NCBI GenBank assembly: GCA_016207685.1
Contig: JACQPE010000162.1
Span: 1-35,607 of the forward strand
Direction of reading: 5' to 3'
DNA from: Elusimicrobiota bacterium
GTDB lineage: Bacteria; Elusimicrobiota; Elusimicrobia; JACQPE01
DNA length: 35,607 nucleotides
Shown: in pieces, positions 14,797-23,524 of the stretch
How positions within the stretch are numbered: the stretch's first letter is position 1
How the letters are laid out: every line of letters starts with the position of its first letter
Program-made: the position numbers and the translations under genes
Notes under the pieces: generated by a model
The model's input: only the letters and a program-made list of their open reading frames with translations
Database searches by the model: none
Told to the model about the DNA's origin: nothing

Positions 14797-16821
14797 ATGT
14801 ATTTCGGATTGGTTATCACGGTCGCCGGCCTGTTCACTATCTTGTTGGCGGCAGCATCCCGCGACGTCATGTTTTATGCGTTAGACAGTGATACGGAGAA
14901 ACAAACTAGAGCCGCGGCCGGAATTAATGAGTGGAAATGGCCCTCTGATATGCACCGGTTTGCAGGGGGTAAGGCGTATATGAAGGATGCGGGAATCCTA
15001 GGCGTCGCTTTAATGCAGAGACTTCGCCGTGACCGCCAGGGAGCCTTCCCAATTCATCTTTTGTGCTACCTTTCCAATGCAACGGCCGCGATTTTTCTTT
15101 ATTTGATCGCTTCGCATTATTGGGACGCCAAAATTGGCGCCGCGCTGGCTGTGCTTTTCATGACTTCTTTTTGGCCGCACCAAGTCGCCTTAATGGGTGG
15201 TTTCCAAACATTGGCTCATGCCTTGCTTCTTGTTGCCGTTTATTGTTTCCAAGCCGCTGAAAACGGCTCGTTCTTTATCCAGGGAAGCGCTTATTTGGCC
15301 GGAGGCGTTGCCATGGGATTTTTGATTTTTGCATCCGCTTCAAGCAGGAAGTATTTTCCTTTGGCTGCGGGCGCATTCTTTTGGAGTCAACGCAGCAATC
15401 TTATTCCCATGCGGCAAGCCGTAGCCGCATTTGAGCAAACGTTGGTTTTGGAAAAATTGATTCTTGTGGGATCGATGGCGGCATTGTTTATCTTGCTCGG
15501 TGTTATTTATTTCGGGTTTGATTCTTTTGTTACGGCTCTTTATGAGGGCCGGGGACCGAAGTGTTTGCGTCCGATTGTTTCGGGACAACGCAGCCGGGAG
15601 CTTTCATTTTATCTGGATAAAAAAAGAAGCGTCATGAAGGCCATGGGATGGGGCGGGTTGGGCTTGTGGAGTTTGCTGGCAGTGTCTTTGGTGTTCACGA
15701 AAAGCGCCGTCAATTATTGGGCTCAAGCGTTGGTCGCGCTGGGAATGATTGCCGTTATAGGAGCGTTAATTTTTCCCAATGTCATTGAGAACGTCAAAAG
15801 TTTCATTGGGTACTGGGACAGCTACTCGATGAATCCACATTTTCAATTTTATATCGATTTTTTTGCCAAAAAAAATATCCGGATTACGGGGCAGACCAGA
15901 GGAGCTGGCTGGCGCTGGCTTCCCGTATTTTTTTGGAGAATGACCCCCGTTCCTTTTTTGCTCACCATCGTATTGACGGGCATTTGGATGATCTTAGCCG
16001 CCTCTGGGTTTCTCCGGCAGGACTCTCCCGGAGAGATTGTTTTGCTCGTCGCGCTTGGTTTGTCACCGGTCCTTTTTGGGGAATTGACAGGATCGCCGCA
16101 GTTGGCCCGCCCCTATTTTCCCGCATTGACCGGATTGTTTATGCTCATTGGATTTTCTTTGTTCCGGCTCTCGCCTGTTGCGGGAGATACGTTATGGTTG
16201 TTGCTTTCCGGAGTCATTGCCGTGAGCGCCATGTGGAATTGCCGGATTTTTTTAAAAGACGTTTGGCCGGCAAGGATGGCTGCTCGAGAGTTGCACCGGG
16301 TATTGGGCCGGATGGGGATTAAGAAATTTTATACTTATGACACGCCTTTTAATGACGCCTTAGTCTTTGTCTGGCCCGCTTATATTCGAAAAAAATATGA
16401 TATTCAATTTATTAAAAGCGCCCATGAACCCGAGGACGGTTATATTGTTTTGCCTGGAATGAGCGCCAAAGCCTTAAACATGGAGTCGCAGCGCGTGGCC
16501 TATGAGGGGGGCGATTTCAAGAATGATCCCATCATCGGTGCGCTCGTGGCGCGCCGGCTCATTGACCGGTGCTCGGTTGCCACGTTTCAAACCTTTGGCA
16601 GCAGCAGGATTTGGGCTCAGGAAAGCGAAGTGATGACTTATCGCGATCTTATTTTGAAAGAAGTCACTGACCATGACCGATGGCTTGGTTTGGCGCGAAT
16701 TTTGGATGTTTCAAAATTAAGGGCCGTTCTTGAATTGGACCGTAGCCAAGAAAAAATGAAAGAGAGCATTGTTGCATCGTCCCATCTTGGCATGGCGATT
16801 GAACACGGGGCGCGTGCTTGA
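14797..16821 (+). CDS. Large multi-pass membrane protein, possible GT-C glycosyltransferase
   Basis: The 674-residue protein has many hydrophobic segments over roughly residues 1-490 (for example about 1-20, 88-106, 114-150, 165-185, 222-248, 285-330, 380-410 and 415-480). A soluble C-terminal region of about 190 residues follows. An acidic loop after the first helix and the layout of helices recall GT-C enzymes (ArnT/PMT type), which use lipid-phosphate sugars at the outer membrane face. I do not see a decisive motif, so this is tentative. It lies 7 nt after the exporter and 7 nt before the APS kinase gene, which points to a role in assembly or transfer of the glycan outside the membrane. 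Confidence 0.6.
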   Translation: MYFGLVITVAGLFTILLAAASRDVMFYALDSDTEKQTRAAAGINEWKWPSDMHRFAGGKAYMKDAGILGVALMQRLRRDRQGAFPIHLLCYLSNATAAIFLYLIASHYWDAKIGAALAVLFMTSFWPHQVALMGGFQTLAHALLLVAVYCFQAAENGSFFIQGSAYLAGGVAMGFLIFASASSRKYFPLAAGAFFWSQRSNLIPMRQAVAAFEQTLVLEKLILVGSMAALFILLGVIYFGFDSFVTALYEGRGPKCLRPIVSGQRSRELSFYLDKKRSVMKAMGWGGLGLWSLLAVSLVFTKSAVNYWAQALVALGMIAVIGALIFPNVIENVKSFIGYWDSYSMNPHFQFYIDFFAKKNIRITGQTRGAGWRWLPVFFWRMTPVPFLLTIVLTGIWMILAASGFLRQDSPGEIVLLVALGLSPVLFGELTGSPQLARPYFPALTGLFMLIGFSLFRLSPVAGDTLWLLLSGVIAVSAMWNCRIFLKDVWPARMAARELHRVLGRMGIKKFYTYDTPFNDALVFVWPAYIRKKYDIQFIKSAHEPEDGYIVLPGMSAKALNMESQRVAYEGGDFKNDPIIGALVARRLIDRCSVATFQTFGSSRIWAQESEVMTYRDLILKEVTDHDRWLGLARILDVSKLRAVLELDRSQEKMKESIVASSHLGMAIEHGARA

Positions 16822-16828
16822 GGATGAA

Positions 16829-17359
16829 ATGGTAATTTGGGTGACGGGATTATCAGGCGCGGGGAAAACCACGCTGTGCCGCGCGCTCAAAGAGCTGCTT
16901 CGGCCCAAGCTGCCGCAGGTTGTGATGATTGACGGCGACATTGTGCGCGAAACCTTTGATGACGGTTTGGGATATGGCGAAAAGGACCGGTGGGTTCAAG
17001 TGGCGCGTATTCAGCGCATGGCTAGAATGTTGTCGGACCAAGGTCTTATTGTGCTGGCCGCGGTGCTTTATTCGCACCCTGAACTTCTTCAATGGAACCG
17101 CCGCGAGATACGGTCTTATTACGAGATTTATCTGAAAACTTCCCTAGACGCCTTGCGCCATCGCGATTACAAGGGGATTTATGCCCAAGCGGACGCCGGT
17201 CAAATGCGTGAGGTCGTGGGCTTGGACATTGCGTGGCATGAGCCGACGTCGCCGGATTTGGTTATTCATCAGGACCACCCTGAAGAAGCTTCTCAACTGG
17301 CCCGCAAGGTGGTTGCCTCAATTCCTGAATTAAATCTGTTGTTGGAGCCGGTTTCATGA
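16829..17359 (+). CDS. cysC: Adenylylsulfate (APS) kinase
   Basis: The protein (176 aa from ATG 16829) is a P-loop kinase with G-L-S-G-A-G-K-T-T at residues 7-15, D-G-D-x-V-R-E near residue 36, and the family-typical D-Y-K-G-I-Y-A-Q-A block near residue 110. It phosphorylates APS to PAPS, the sulfate donor of sulfotransferases. The middle region Y-S-H-P-E-L-L-Q-W-N-R differs from the usual F-x-S-P-x-R of CysC. A few CysC homologues in capsule loci (Campylobacter Cj1415) phosphorylate a CDP-phosphoramidate instead. The adjacent ATP sulfurylase, PAP phosphatase and sulfotransferase make the APS role far more likely. The start was chosen because GAGG is 5 nt upstream and the preceding gene ends at 16821. 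Confidence 0.85.
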   Translation: MVIWVTGLSGAGKTTLCRALKELLRPKLPQVVMIDGDIVRETFDDGLGYGEKDRWVQVARIQRMARMLSDQGLIVLAAVLYSHPELLQWNRREIRSYYEIYLKTSLDALRHRDYKGIYAQADAGQMREVVGLDIAWHEPTSPDLVIHQDHPEEASQLARKVVASIPELNLLLEPVS

Positions 17360-18432
17360 ACAAGAGCCTATCCTTAAGCCGCTATCAATACTTGGAGTTT
17401 GAAAAAATCGCCTTGGGCGCCTTGGCCCCTTTAAAGGGATTTATGACGAGCCCAGAGTTTGAAAGCGTGGTTGAAACCATGCGTTTGCCCGCCGGCGAGG
17501 TGTTTCCATTGCCCGTGATTTTGGATGTTTCCAAGGAAGACGCTCTGGCGCTCTCCGGCGTATCTGTCGTGAATTTGATCTACGATGGAGTTGTGGTCGG
17601 GGAACTCGAGCCTGCCGGCGTTTTTCAATGCGACAAAAAGGCCGTAGCGCACAAGGTCTATGGCACAAGTGACCCGGCGCATCCCGGGGTAGCCTATTTT
17701 CTGGCAACGAAAGAGTTTTTTGTGGGCGGCGCCGTCCGTCTTTTGCAGAGGGCGCGTTTTGAGTTTTCTGATTATGAATTCACACCCCAGGAAATGCGGG
17801 CGTATTTTCAAACCCAGGGATGGAAAACAGTGGTTGGTTTTCAAACGAGAAACGTTCCGCACCGGGCTCACGAGTATTTGCTTCGATGCGCGCTGGAGCA
17901 GGCGGACGGCTTGTTTGTGCAGCCCTTGGTGGGATTCAAGAAAAGTGGCGATTACGCTCCAATGGCTATTCTTAAGGCCTATGAAACGCTCATTCAAGGA
18001 TTCCTTCCTCAAAACAGGGTTAAACTAGGCATTCTCTCGACAGCCATGCGTTACGCCGGCCCCCGCGAAGCGGTGTTCCACGCCATTGTCCGGCGCAATT
18101 ACGGCTGCACGCATTTTATCGTTGGCCGCGATCATGCGGGCGTGGGATCGTATTACGCCAAATATGCCGCGCACGATATGGTGAACCGTTATAATGGAGA
18201 TTTGGGGATCACTATTTTGAAATTTTACGGCCCCTTTTATTGCCGCCGTTGCGCCGCGATTGCAACCGAACGGACGTGTCCTCATTATCAACGAGAGCCT
18301 CAAGAAATTCAGGAAATCAGCGGCACTTTAATGCGCCAAATGCTTTCTGGGAGCGGCCAAGTTCCATCGAATTTGATGCGTCCGGAAATCGTGGCAAGCC
18401 TCCGGGGTATGCCCATTTTTATCGAGGAGTGA
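17356..18432 (+). CDS. sat: ATP sulfurylase (sulfate adenylyltransferase), homo-oligomeric type
   Basis: This makes APS from sulfate and ATP. The 358-residue protein has the ATP-site motif Q163-T-R-N-V-P-H-R-A-H-E (two HxxH-type histidines at 168 and 171) and G257-R-D-H-A-G. Cys296, Cys299, Cys308 and His310 match the zinc site of prokaryotic single-chain ATP sulfurylases. It is shorter at the N terminus than many family members. It overlaps cysC by ATGA and is followed 4 nt later by the pyruvate kinase-like gene. With cysC it feeds PAPS to the sulfotransferase downstream; no APS or PAPS reductase is present, so the sulfate is meant for ester formation, not assimilation. Confidence 0.92.
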   Translation: MNKSLSLSRYQYLEFEKIALGALAPLKGFMTSPEFESVVETMRLPAGEVFPLPVILDVSKEDALALSGVSVVNLIYDGVVVGELEPAGVFQCDKKAVAHKVYGTSDPAHPGVAYFLATKEFFVGGAVRLLQRARFEFSDYEFTPQEMRAYFQTQGWKTVVGFQTRNVPHRAHEYLLRCALEQADGLFVQPLVGFKKSGDYAPMAILKAYETLIQGFLPQNRVKLGILSTAMRYAGPREAVFHAIVRRNYGCTHFIVGRDHAGVGSYYAKYAAHDMVNRYNGDLGITILKFYGPFYCRRCAAIATERTCPHYQREPQEIQEISGTLMRQMLSGSGQVPSNLMRPEIVASLRGMPIFIEE

Positions 18433-18436
18433 CTTC

Positions 18437-19855
18437 ATGAGCAGAACAAAAATTATCGCCACGATCGGACCTAAAACTAATAACAGCGATTCTTTGCTGG
18501 CATTGCGAGAGGCCGGCATGAGCGCGGCGCGTTTAAATGGGTCTCATGCGGATGCGGCCTGGCACCGGTCAGCGATCGCTTTGCTGCGCGAAATTGTTCC
18601 TGATGTGCCGGTTTTGCTTGATATTCCCGGGCGCAAAATTAGAACAGGCGTCATGGAGCAGTTAGTCGAATTTAGCCCAGGAGAAACGGTCGTGTTTACG
18701 TCGCGCCCCGATATGAACGGACATGGAAAAGTGCCGGTTAATCATAACCGTTTTCATGAGATCGTTTCTGTGGGCCATGAGTTTTTGGTGGATGACGGAC
18801 GGCTGTGTTTTACGGTGACCTCGATCAAGGGAGAGGAAGTCTTTTGTCGGGCTCACTCACAAGGAATGATTTCAAGCCGGAAAGGAATTAATTTACCTTC
18901 ATTGGGACATGATCTCGAGGTTTTGACGGCCAAGGATCAGGAAATGTTGATGTTTGCCAAAGAAACAGGCGTTGATTTTATCGGCATCAGCTTTGTGGAT
19001 AGCGCCCTGCAAGTGGAGAAATGGCGGGAGATTTTAGGTTCTCATGGCCCCTCAATCGTCTCTAAAATTGAAAACCAGCCCGGCTTAAACAATGTCGAAG
19101 AGATTTTTGGGGTTTCAGACGCCATCATGATTGACCGCGGCGATTTGTCCGCGGAGACATCCATCGAGAGCGTGATTTTATCCCAAAAGAAAATTTTGCG
19201 GTCCGCGCGGCGGCATTGCAAACCGGTGATTGTGGCGACCGAAATGCTTCATTCCATGATTGAGCATAGCCTGCCCACGAAAGCCGAAATCAGCGATATC
19301 AGTAACGCGGTCATTGACGGCGCTTCGGCGTTGATGCTCTCCGGAGAAACAGCCATTGGGTTGCATCCTGTGGAGGCAGTGCGCATGATGCGGCGCATTG
19401 CTTCGGCTGTTGAGGAGTCTCGCGAGACCCCCTGGAGCCAGGCCTCCCAGAAAGCGCTAAGCGTGCCGGAGGCCATGGGCGAGGCGATTGCTCTTTTGTG
19501 CCGGCATTTGCCGGTCACTAAAATCGTGGCGATCACGATTTCAGGTTATGCGGCGCGCTCAATCGCGGCTTTTGCGCCGCGCCAGCGAGTGTTGGCGGTC
19601 AGCAACAATGCGGTTAATGCGCGACGATTTAATTTGCTTCCCGGTGTCACCGGCGTGCACTATGACATTGAATTTTCCCGAGTCAATACGAACCATGTGC
19701 CGCAGTGCCTTAAGCAATTATGGCTTGATGAAAAAATCGTTGATGATGATTTGATTTTGGTGACCGCGGTGGGATACCCGAGGTCGGGCAATCGAATGAA
19801 CATGATTGAGACGCACTATGTGCGTGACCTAAGGGAAGGTTTGGGATGGTGTTAA
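18437..19855 (+). CDS. Divergent pyruvate kinase
   Basis: The 472-residue protein has normal pyruvate kinase length and order of domains. Conserved catalytic residues are visible: R32, N34 and S36 (A-A-R-L-N-G-S-H), D62, K210 and E212 (S-K-I-E-N), D236 (R-G-D-L) and T268 (V-A-T-E-M-L). Several usually fixed positions have changed: N-F-S-H is N-G-S-H, the D-x-x-G-P-x-I-R loop reads D-I-P-G-R-K-I-R, V-A-R-G-D-L-G is I-D-R-G-D-L-S, and A-S-F-V-R is I-S-F-V-D. It sits between ATP sulfurylase and PAP phosphatase with only 4 nt and a 10-nt overlap. It may be a dedicated enzyme that supplies ATP for PAPS synthesis or pyruvate for the ThDP enzyme, or it may act on another enol-phosphate. The last is speculative. 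Confidence 0.82.
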   Translation: MSRTKIIATIGPKTNNSDSLLALREAGMSAARLNGSHADAAWHRSAIALLREIVPDVPVLLDIPGRKIRTGVMEQLVEFSPGETVVFTSRPDMNGHGKVPVNHNRFHEIVSVGHEFLVDDGRLCFTVTSIKGEEVFCRAHSQGMISSRKGINLPSLGHDLEVLTAKDQEMLMFAKETGVDFIGISFVDSALQVEKWREILGSHGPSIVSKIENQPGLNNVEEIFGVSDAIMIDRGDLSAETSIESVILSQKKILRSARRHCKPVIVATEMLHSMIEHSLPTKAEISDISNAVIDGASALMLSGETAIGLHPVEAVRMMRRIASAVEESRETPWSQASQKALSVPEAMGEAIALLCRHLPVTKIVAITISGYAARSIAAFAPRQRVLAVSNNAVNARRFNLLPGVTGVHYDIEFSRVNTNHVPQCLKQLWLDEKIVDDDLILVTAVGYPRSGNRMNMIETHYVRDLREGLGWC

Positions 19856-20688
19856 CAACGAACGACAAGGAGAATCTTAAGAATGGCCTCCGACAGGCGC
19901 TAGACGCAGCGGGCGCTCAAATTCTTCGGTTCTATCAGCAGTCCGCTGATGTTCGCTATAAAGAAGATTCATCGCCCTTGACGCAGGCTGATATTGCGTC
20001 TAATCGAGTCTTGCAGCAGACATTAACCATTCTTTGGCCTAAGGCCGCCTGGTTATCCGAGGAAACAGTTGATGACGCGCGCCGTTTGGGCAGCCGATGG
20101 GTCTGGATTGTAGACCCTCTTGACGGCACGAAGGAATTTGTTCGAGGTATCGCTGAATTTGCGATATCGGCGGCTTTGGTCGAGGACGGGGAAGTGATTT
20201 TAGGCGGCGTGTTTAACCCCGCCACCAAGGAGTGGGGCGTGGCCATGTCCGGTGAAGAGCCGGATTTTGGAGGGTTTCATTCCCAGGTTTCACGCGGTGA
20301 ACCATCGTCTGTTTTGAGGTTGAATCAAGCGGACGTTTCGGTCAGCCGGTCGGAACTGGAGCGCGGCACGATCAAGCCGTATTTGCCGTTTTTCACGCGG
20401 TTTACGGGCATTGGCAGCGTGAGCTATAAATTGCTCCGCGTGGCCGCGGGTCTGGAATCCTTGACGGTTTCAGCCGAGCCTAAATCCGAATGGGATGTGG
20501 CCGGAGGAAGTTTTTTGGTCAAGTCGGCCGGCATGGCGTATCAACGTTTTGACCGCCGAGAGGTTTTTTTTAACCAACAGCCGCCGCGTTTTCATACGGG
20601 CACGCTGGCCGGAACTTCAGAACTGGTTGATGAATTTTTAAAAATCCATGATCAATTGACCAAAGAGGCCCCTTGTGGCTATCCCTGA
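19846..20688 (+). CDS. cysQ: 3'(2'),5'-bisphosphate nucleotidase (PAP phosphatase)
   Basis: This removes the 3' phosphate from PAP, the by-product of sulfotransferases, which otherwise inhibits them. The 280-residue protein shows the inositol-monophosphatase-type metal motifs: S-E-E-T (71-74), W-I-V-D90-P-L-D93-G-T, and E-W-D217-V-A-G-G. K-E-D-S-S-P-L-T-Q-A-D near residue 39 is also family-typical. It overlaps the pyruvate kinase-like gene by 10 nt and is followed 7 nt later by the sulfotransferase gene. The arrangement completes a closed PAPS-PAP cycle within the locus. Confidence 0.9.
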   Translation: MVLTTNDKENLKNGLRQALDAAGAQILRFYQQSADVRYKEDSSPLTQADIASNRVLQQTLTILWPKAAWLSEETVDDARRLGSRWVWIVDPLDGTKEFVRGIAEFAISAALVEDGEVILGGVFNPATKEWGVAMSGEEPDFGGFHSQVSRGEPSSVLRLNQADVSVSRSELERGTIKPYLPFFTRFTGIGSVSYKLLRVAAGLESLTVSAEPKSEWDVAGGSFLVKSAGMAYQRFDRREVFFNQQPPRFHTGTLAGTSELVDEFLKIHDQLTKEAPCGYP

Positions 20689-20695
20689 AGCATAG

Positions 20696-21709
20696 ATGAG
20701 CATTGCCACTGGCGTTTCAAGAGATCTCAATTGTTCTCACGCTCACCTGTCTCGTCAAGTTCACCTCGCGCCTTTGGTGGCGTTTGTTGATGGCATCACG
20801 CGTTCCGGAAAATCCCTGCTAGGCCCAATTTTATCGAGTCTCGATCACGTTGAAATTGAACGGGTAGAAGAAATTTATGAATACATCGGCGCTCTCTATC
20901 AGATGGGCAAAATCAGCAGCGACGCGGCCGCGGCGGTTTTGAGCATGCAGGCTGACATGCATCTTTATAATTCTCTGCTCTCGCGCAACACGAACTATCG
21001 TTTTGGTGACCATTCGAGCGTTTGGCGTTCGCCAACACCATGGAAATTTATCAGACGCCTGTGGCTTGGCGAAGGCAGGGTTGTGATTGCCCGTGTTCAA
21101 AATGAACGTCCTATTTTTCAAAACATGACCCATGATCAATTGGCCAATTTTGCAATTTTTGCCGAGGCTTTCGGGGAACGCTTAAGAATGGTTGAAATGA
21201 TGCGGCATCCGGTGGACCTGGCGGATTCCTGGCTGCGTCGCGGCTGGGGAGAGCGTTTTGGACAGGACCCGACGGTTTTAACGTTCTGTATCCGGCATGA
21301 GGACCAGGATTTGCCGTATTATGCCTTAGGCTGGGAAGCGCTCTATCTTGGTTTGCAGCCGCCTGGCCGCGTGGTGCGCATGATCGCGCGTTGCTGGGAT
21401 TTTAACGCGCGCGCTTATTCGGCGCTTGGGCCCAAAGAGCGGGATCAAATTTTTTGCATCCCTTTTGAAGATTTTGTTCAGAGACCCTGGCCTTATGTGA
21501 AGCGGTTGGCCAGTTTTTTAGGCTCGACCGTAACCCCTAAAACATCCGCTGCTCTTAGAGAACAGCGCTGCCCGCGTGTTTATAGCGTTGCGGCGCGTGA
21601 TGATCGGCGGCGCAACCTCGAAGCGCTTTTGGGCCAGGAGGAACGGGAAATTCTTGAACGTTTGGTTGAGGAATTCGAAGAATGGGAATCCCGCTTTAAG
21701 TCATCATGA
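20696..21709 (+). CDS. PAPS-dependent sulfotransferase
   Basis: The 337-residue protein has the 5'-phosphosulfate loop D-G-I-T-R-S-G-K-S at residues 32-40 and the 3'-phosphate motif M-M-R170-H-P-V-D-L-A-D-S-W near 168-179. Both are standard in cytosolic P-loop sulfotransferases acting on carbohydrates or small molecules. It directly follows the PAPS synthesis and PAP recycling genes, so the donor is secure from context. The acceptor is likely a hydroxyl on a sugar of this glycan, made in the cytoplasm before export; no membrane segment is visible. It overlaps the following oxidoreductase gene by ATGA. Confidence 0.87.
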   Translation: MSIATGVSRDLNCSHAHLSRQVHLAPLVAFVDGITRSGKSLLGPILSSLDHVEIERVEEIYEYIGALYQMGKISSDAAAAVLSMQADMHLYNSLLSRNTNYRFGDHSSVWRSPTPWKFIRRLWLGEGRVVIARVQNERPIFQNMTHDQLANFAIFAEAFGERLRMVEMMRHPVDLADSWLRRGWGERFGQDPTVLTFCIRHEDQDLPYYALGWEALYLGLQPPGRVVRMIARCWDFNARAYSALGPKERDQIFCIPFEDFVQRPWPYVKRLASFLGSTVTPKTSAALREQRCPRVYSVAARDDRRRNLEALLGQEEREILERLVEEFEEWESRFKSS

Positions 21710-22707
21710 CCGCGGTTGAGGATCTTTTGGTCGGTGTGTTGGGAACCGGCAATATCGGCAGCCGGCATTTGCGCGTTTTAGGAAATCTTGACGGCATTAA
21801 GCCTGTGGCGATCCCGGCGCGGTCCGGGCGTCTGCGGCAACTTGAAGATACGGGCCTTAAGGTCGCCAAGAATTGGCAGGAAGCGTCCCGAATGGGTTCT
21901 CATTTGGGCATTGTGGCCACGGATACGGGTCGGCATCACCAGGATGCGCTTGAGGCTTTTGGGGCAGGTTTTGATTTGTTGATTGAAAAACCCATGGCCA
22001 CAGATCATGATCAGGCAGCCAAGATTCTTCAGGCCTCCAAGAAAAGCCGGAGAAAAGCTTATGTGGCTTGCGTGTTGCGTTTTTCCGAATCTTTAAATCA
22101 ATTTCGCCGGTGGCTTCCTCGCGCCGGGCGTCTTCATAGCGTGATGATTGCGTGCCGGTCTTATGTTCCCGACTGGCGTCCTGAACGGGATTACCGGCAA
22201 ATGTATTTGGCGAAGGCCTCGGAGGGCGGTGTTTTGAGAGACTTAATTCATGAGATTGATTACGCGGGCTGGCTTTATGGGTGGCCCGGCCGAGTTGAGG
22301 CGAGATTAAAGAATTTTGGGCGTCTTGGCATTGAAGCCGAAGAAATGGCTTGGCTGCGATGGGAGGCTTCCTGCGGCGCTTTGGTTTGCGTTCATTTGGA
22401 TTATTTGACAAGGCCGCCGACGCGCGGCATGGTGGCGCACGGCGAAGGCGGGACTCTTGAGTGGGACGGATTGCTCCAGCGCGTGCGCTGGCGTGGATGT
22501 CAAAGCAATGACAATGACGACATGCAAAGCCATCAAGAGCGCGATGTCATGTTCCGTGATCAATTTTTAGCTTTTCTCGAGGCTTGCCGAGGGTCCGTTG
22601 ACGAGCGTCTGGCCACGGACCATGATGGCGCCAGGGCTTTGGCTTTATGCGACGCGGCGCGCCGTTCATCAGAATCCGGCCGGAGCGAGGAAGTCGTTTA
22701 TGTCTGA
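21706..22707 (+). CDS. Gfo/Idh/MocA-family sugar oxidoreductase
   Basis: The N-terminal Rossmann domain has G-V-L-G-T-G-N-I-G-S-R-H at about residues 9-20 and the E-K-P-M-A motif near residue 95, whose Lys is the usual catalytic residue of Gfo/Idh/MocA dehydrogenases. The 333-residue length is normal. Such enzymes oxidise or reduce a sugar hydroxyl with NAD(P). It is translationally coupled to the sulfotransferase (ATGA) and overlaps the CMP-NulO synthetase gene by 8 nt, so it may belong to nonulosonate synthesis. A Gfo/Idh protein (PtmF) accompanies the legionaminic acid pathway of Campylobacter, which I offer only as a parallel. Confidence 0.82.
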   Translation: MTAVEDLLVGVLGTGNIGSRHLRVLGNLDGIKPVAIPARSGRLRQLEDTGLKVAKNWQEASRMGSHLGIVATDTGRHHQDALEAFGAGFDLLIEKPMATDHDQAAKILQASKKSRRKAYVACVLRFSESLNQFRRWLPRAGRLHSVMIACRSYVPDWRPERDYRQMYLAKASEGGVLRDLIHEIDYAGWLYGWPGRVEARLKNFGRLGIEAEEMAWLRWEASCGALVCVHLDYLTRPPTRGMVAHGEGGTLEWDGLLQRVRWRGCQSNDNDDMQSHQERDVMFRDQFLAFLEACRGSVDERLATDHDGARALALCDAARRSSESGRSEEVVYV

Positions 22708-23524
22708 ACGGATGCTGGCCTTGATTCCGGCGCGCGGCGGTTCCAGGGGTATTCCTGGAAAGAACATCCGTCCCTTTGCCGGCTTGCCACTGATCGGGCA
22801 TTCCATTAAATTAGCCCAGCGTTGTGCCAGAGTCAATCGTTTGGTAGTGTCAACGGATTCTTCGGAAATCGCCCAAATCGCGCGCGATTTGGGGGCAGAG
22901 GCTCCTTTCGTGAGGCCGCCTGACATCGCTCGCGATGATACGCCTATGTGGCCGGTCGTGCGCCATGCGCTGGCCTCTGTGGAAAAAGACGAGGGTCAGT
23001 CTTATGATTATGTTGTGCTTTTAGATCCCACAACGCCATGCCGCAAGATAGACGATATTGAAGGCGCTTTTCAGAAGCTATCGAAAAATACCGGAGCCGA
23101 TGGAATTATCGCCGTTTCCGAACCTCATTTTAATCCTATTTGGCATTCGGTGGTGGAGCGTGAAGGATGGATGGAGGATTTGATTCCGGAAGGCGCGCTG
23201 TACCATCGCCGGCAGGATGCCCCTGTTGTTTACCGGATCAACGGCGCGATTTATATTTGGCGCGCGTCATTCGTGCGCCGATCGATCCAAGGCTGGAGGG
23301 GTCATGGCCGGCATTTGATTTATGAAGTCCCTGATTTGGCCGCTATCTCGATTGACACGATCGAGGAGTTTGAATTGGCCGAATACCTAGTTTTAAGCGG
23401 AAAATACCCCATGCCGTGGATCAAGGATCATCAAAAGGCGTCCAAAGTTCAAGGCCTGAAGTCCAAAGTCGAAAATAGAAAAAAAGCGCCCGAAATTATC
23501 AAGCGGCGAGATGAGAACGATTAA
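22700..23524 (+). CDS. CMP-nonulosonate (sialic/legionaminic type) cytidylyltransferase
   Basis: The 274-residue protein begins with L-I-P-A-R-G-G-S-R-G-I-P-G-K-N (about 8-22), the nucleotide loop of acylneuraminate cytidylyltransferases (NeuA, PtmB/LegF). It activates the NulO with CTP to a CMP-sugar. ATG 22700 was chosen since the fold begins right after it and it overlaps the previous stop; the open frame from 22598 is inside the upstream gene. The family is normally about 230 residues. Here a charged tail of about 30 residues is encoded by a 21-nt repeat (see repeat at 23441). It overlaps the SDR gene by 14 nt. Confidence 0.88.
   Translation: MSERMLALIPARGGSRGIPGKNIRPFAGLPLIGHSIKLAQRCARVNRLVVSTDSSEIAQIARDLGAEAPFVRPPDIARDDTPMWPVVRHALASVEKDEGQSYDYVVLLDPTTPCRKIDDIEGAFQKLSKNTGADGIIAVSEPHFNPIWHSVVEREGWMEDLIPEGALYHRRQDAPVVYRINGAIYIWRASFVRRSIQGWRGHGRHLIYEVPDLAAISIDTIEEFELAEYLVLSGKYPMPWIKDHQKASKVQGLKSKVENRKKAPEIIKRRDEND
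23441..23480 (+). repeat. 21-nt tandem repeat in the 3' end of the cytidylyltransferase gene
   Basis: TCCAAAGT occurs at 23441-23448 and again at 23462-23469, exactly 21 nt apart, in a tract rich in AAAGT and GAAAA. In protein it gives two heptads, S-K-V-Q-G-L-K and S-K-V-E-N-R-K. It resembles the small AAAGTTCAAAG-type repeats scattered in some environmental bacterial genomes, and looks like a late insertion into the tail of the gene. Confidence 0.55.

Noticed and set aside
21857-22411. Minus-strand open frame of 184 codons
   Set aside because: Antisense to a clear Gfo/Idh gene; composition is Pro/Arg/Lys/Asn-rich without any fold signature.
23441-23480. CRISPR-like repeat
   Set aside because: Only two short units, coding, with no regular spacers and no cas genes in the window.
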